Assembly: GCA_018991295.1 (NCBI GenBank)
Contig: JAGKSZ010000171.1
Coordinates: 1 to 5,716, forward strand
Length of the DNA stretch: 5,716 bases
Direction: 5' to 3'
DNA from: Porphyrobacter sp.
Lineage (GTDB): Bacteria; Pseudomonadota; Alphaproteobacteria; Sphingomonadales; Sphingomonadaceae
The notes under the pieces were generated by a model that was not told the DNA's origin, did not search any database, and worked only from the letters and a program-made list of their open reading frames with translations. The translations under genes and the position numbers were made by a program. Shown here piece after piece: positions 5,666 to 5,716 of the stretch (the stretch's first letter is position 1; each line of letters begins with the position of its first letter).

Positions 5666-5716
5666 TCGACGAGGTTGGGCAACTGCGCCAAATGGGCGCT
5701 TGGGGATGAATTGCTT

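Noticed and set aside
5503..5691. Minus-strand 62-codon frame at the right edge
   Set aside because: Most of it is antisense to the flavodoxin-like gene, with no recognised motif and no supporting context.

Overview
The window is an ordinary-looking, GC-rich (roughly two-thirds G+C by eye) bacterial chromosomal segment. The gene order phoR-pstC-pstA, the long N-terminally extended PstC, a TTGACC-N17-TATTGG type promoter before a tRNA and the style of RecJ all suggest an alphaproteobacterium. Sphingomonadales (Novosphingobium, Erythrobacter or Sphingomonas relatives) is my best guess, from family knowledge and not from a search.

Layout from left to right. Positions 1-146 hold the 5' end of pstA (minus strand; the gene runs off the window). 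Positions 143-1528 hold pstC, which overlaps pstA by an ATGA start/stop junction. Positions 1529-1643 are a 115 bp leader with a clear Pho box at 1635-1652 that overlaps the phoR stop codon. phoR occupies 1644 to 2885 (or 2927). A rho-independent terminator (2973-3005), a trailer hairpin (3013-3047) and tRNA-Glu(UUC) (3045-3119) follow. Next come the tRNA promoter (3139-3167) and a consensus DnaA box (3196-3204). recJ covers 3236-5053. All of these genes are on the minus strand, so transcription runs recJ, then tRNA-Glu, then phoR, then pstC, then pstA. The only plus-strand gene is a flavodoxin-fold protein (5136-5627), divergent from recJ. The last 89 bp hold no supported gene but contain two small hairpins.

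Function. PhoR is the sensor kinase of the phosphate-starvation two-component system. PstC and PstA form the membrane channel of the high-affinity phosphate ABC transporter, which supplies phosphate and also signals phosphate status to PhoR. The Pho box shows how this local circuit is probably wired: activated PhoB can start transcription just upstream of pstC without including phoR. pstS is not between phoR and pstC; pstB, phoU and phoB are expected beyond the left edge but are not visible. recJ (single-strand 5'-3' exonuclease for recombination and repair) and the flavodoxin-like protein are not functionally tied to the phosphate genes.

I see no evidence of a mobile element, CRISPR array, defence island or new multi-gene system. 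The points most worth a second look are regulatory or structural: an 11-base homopolymer inside the pstA start region, the Pho box embedded in the phoR stop, an isolated perfect DnaA box upstream of tRNA-Glu, and a tRNA trailer that can pair with the encoded CCA end.
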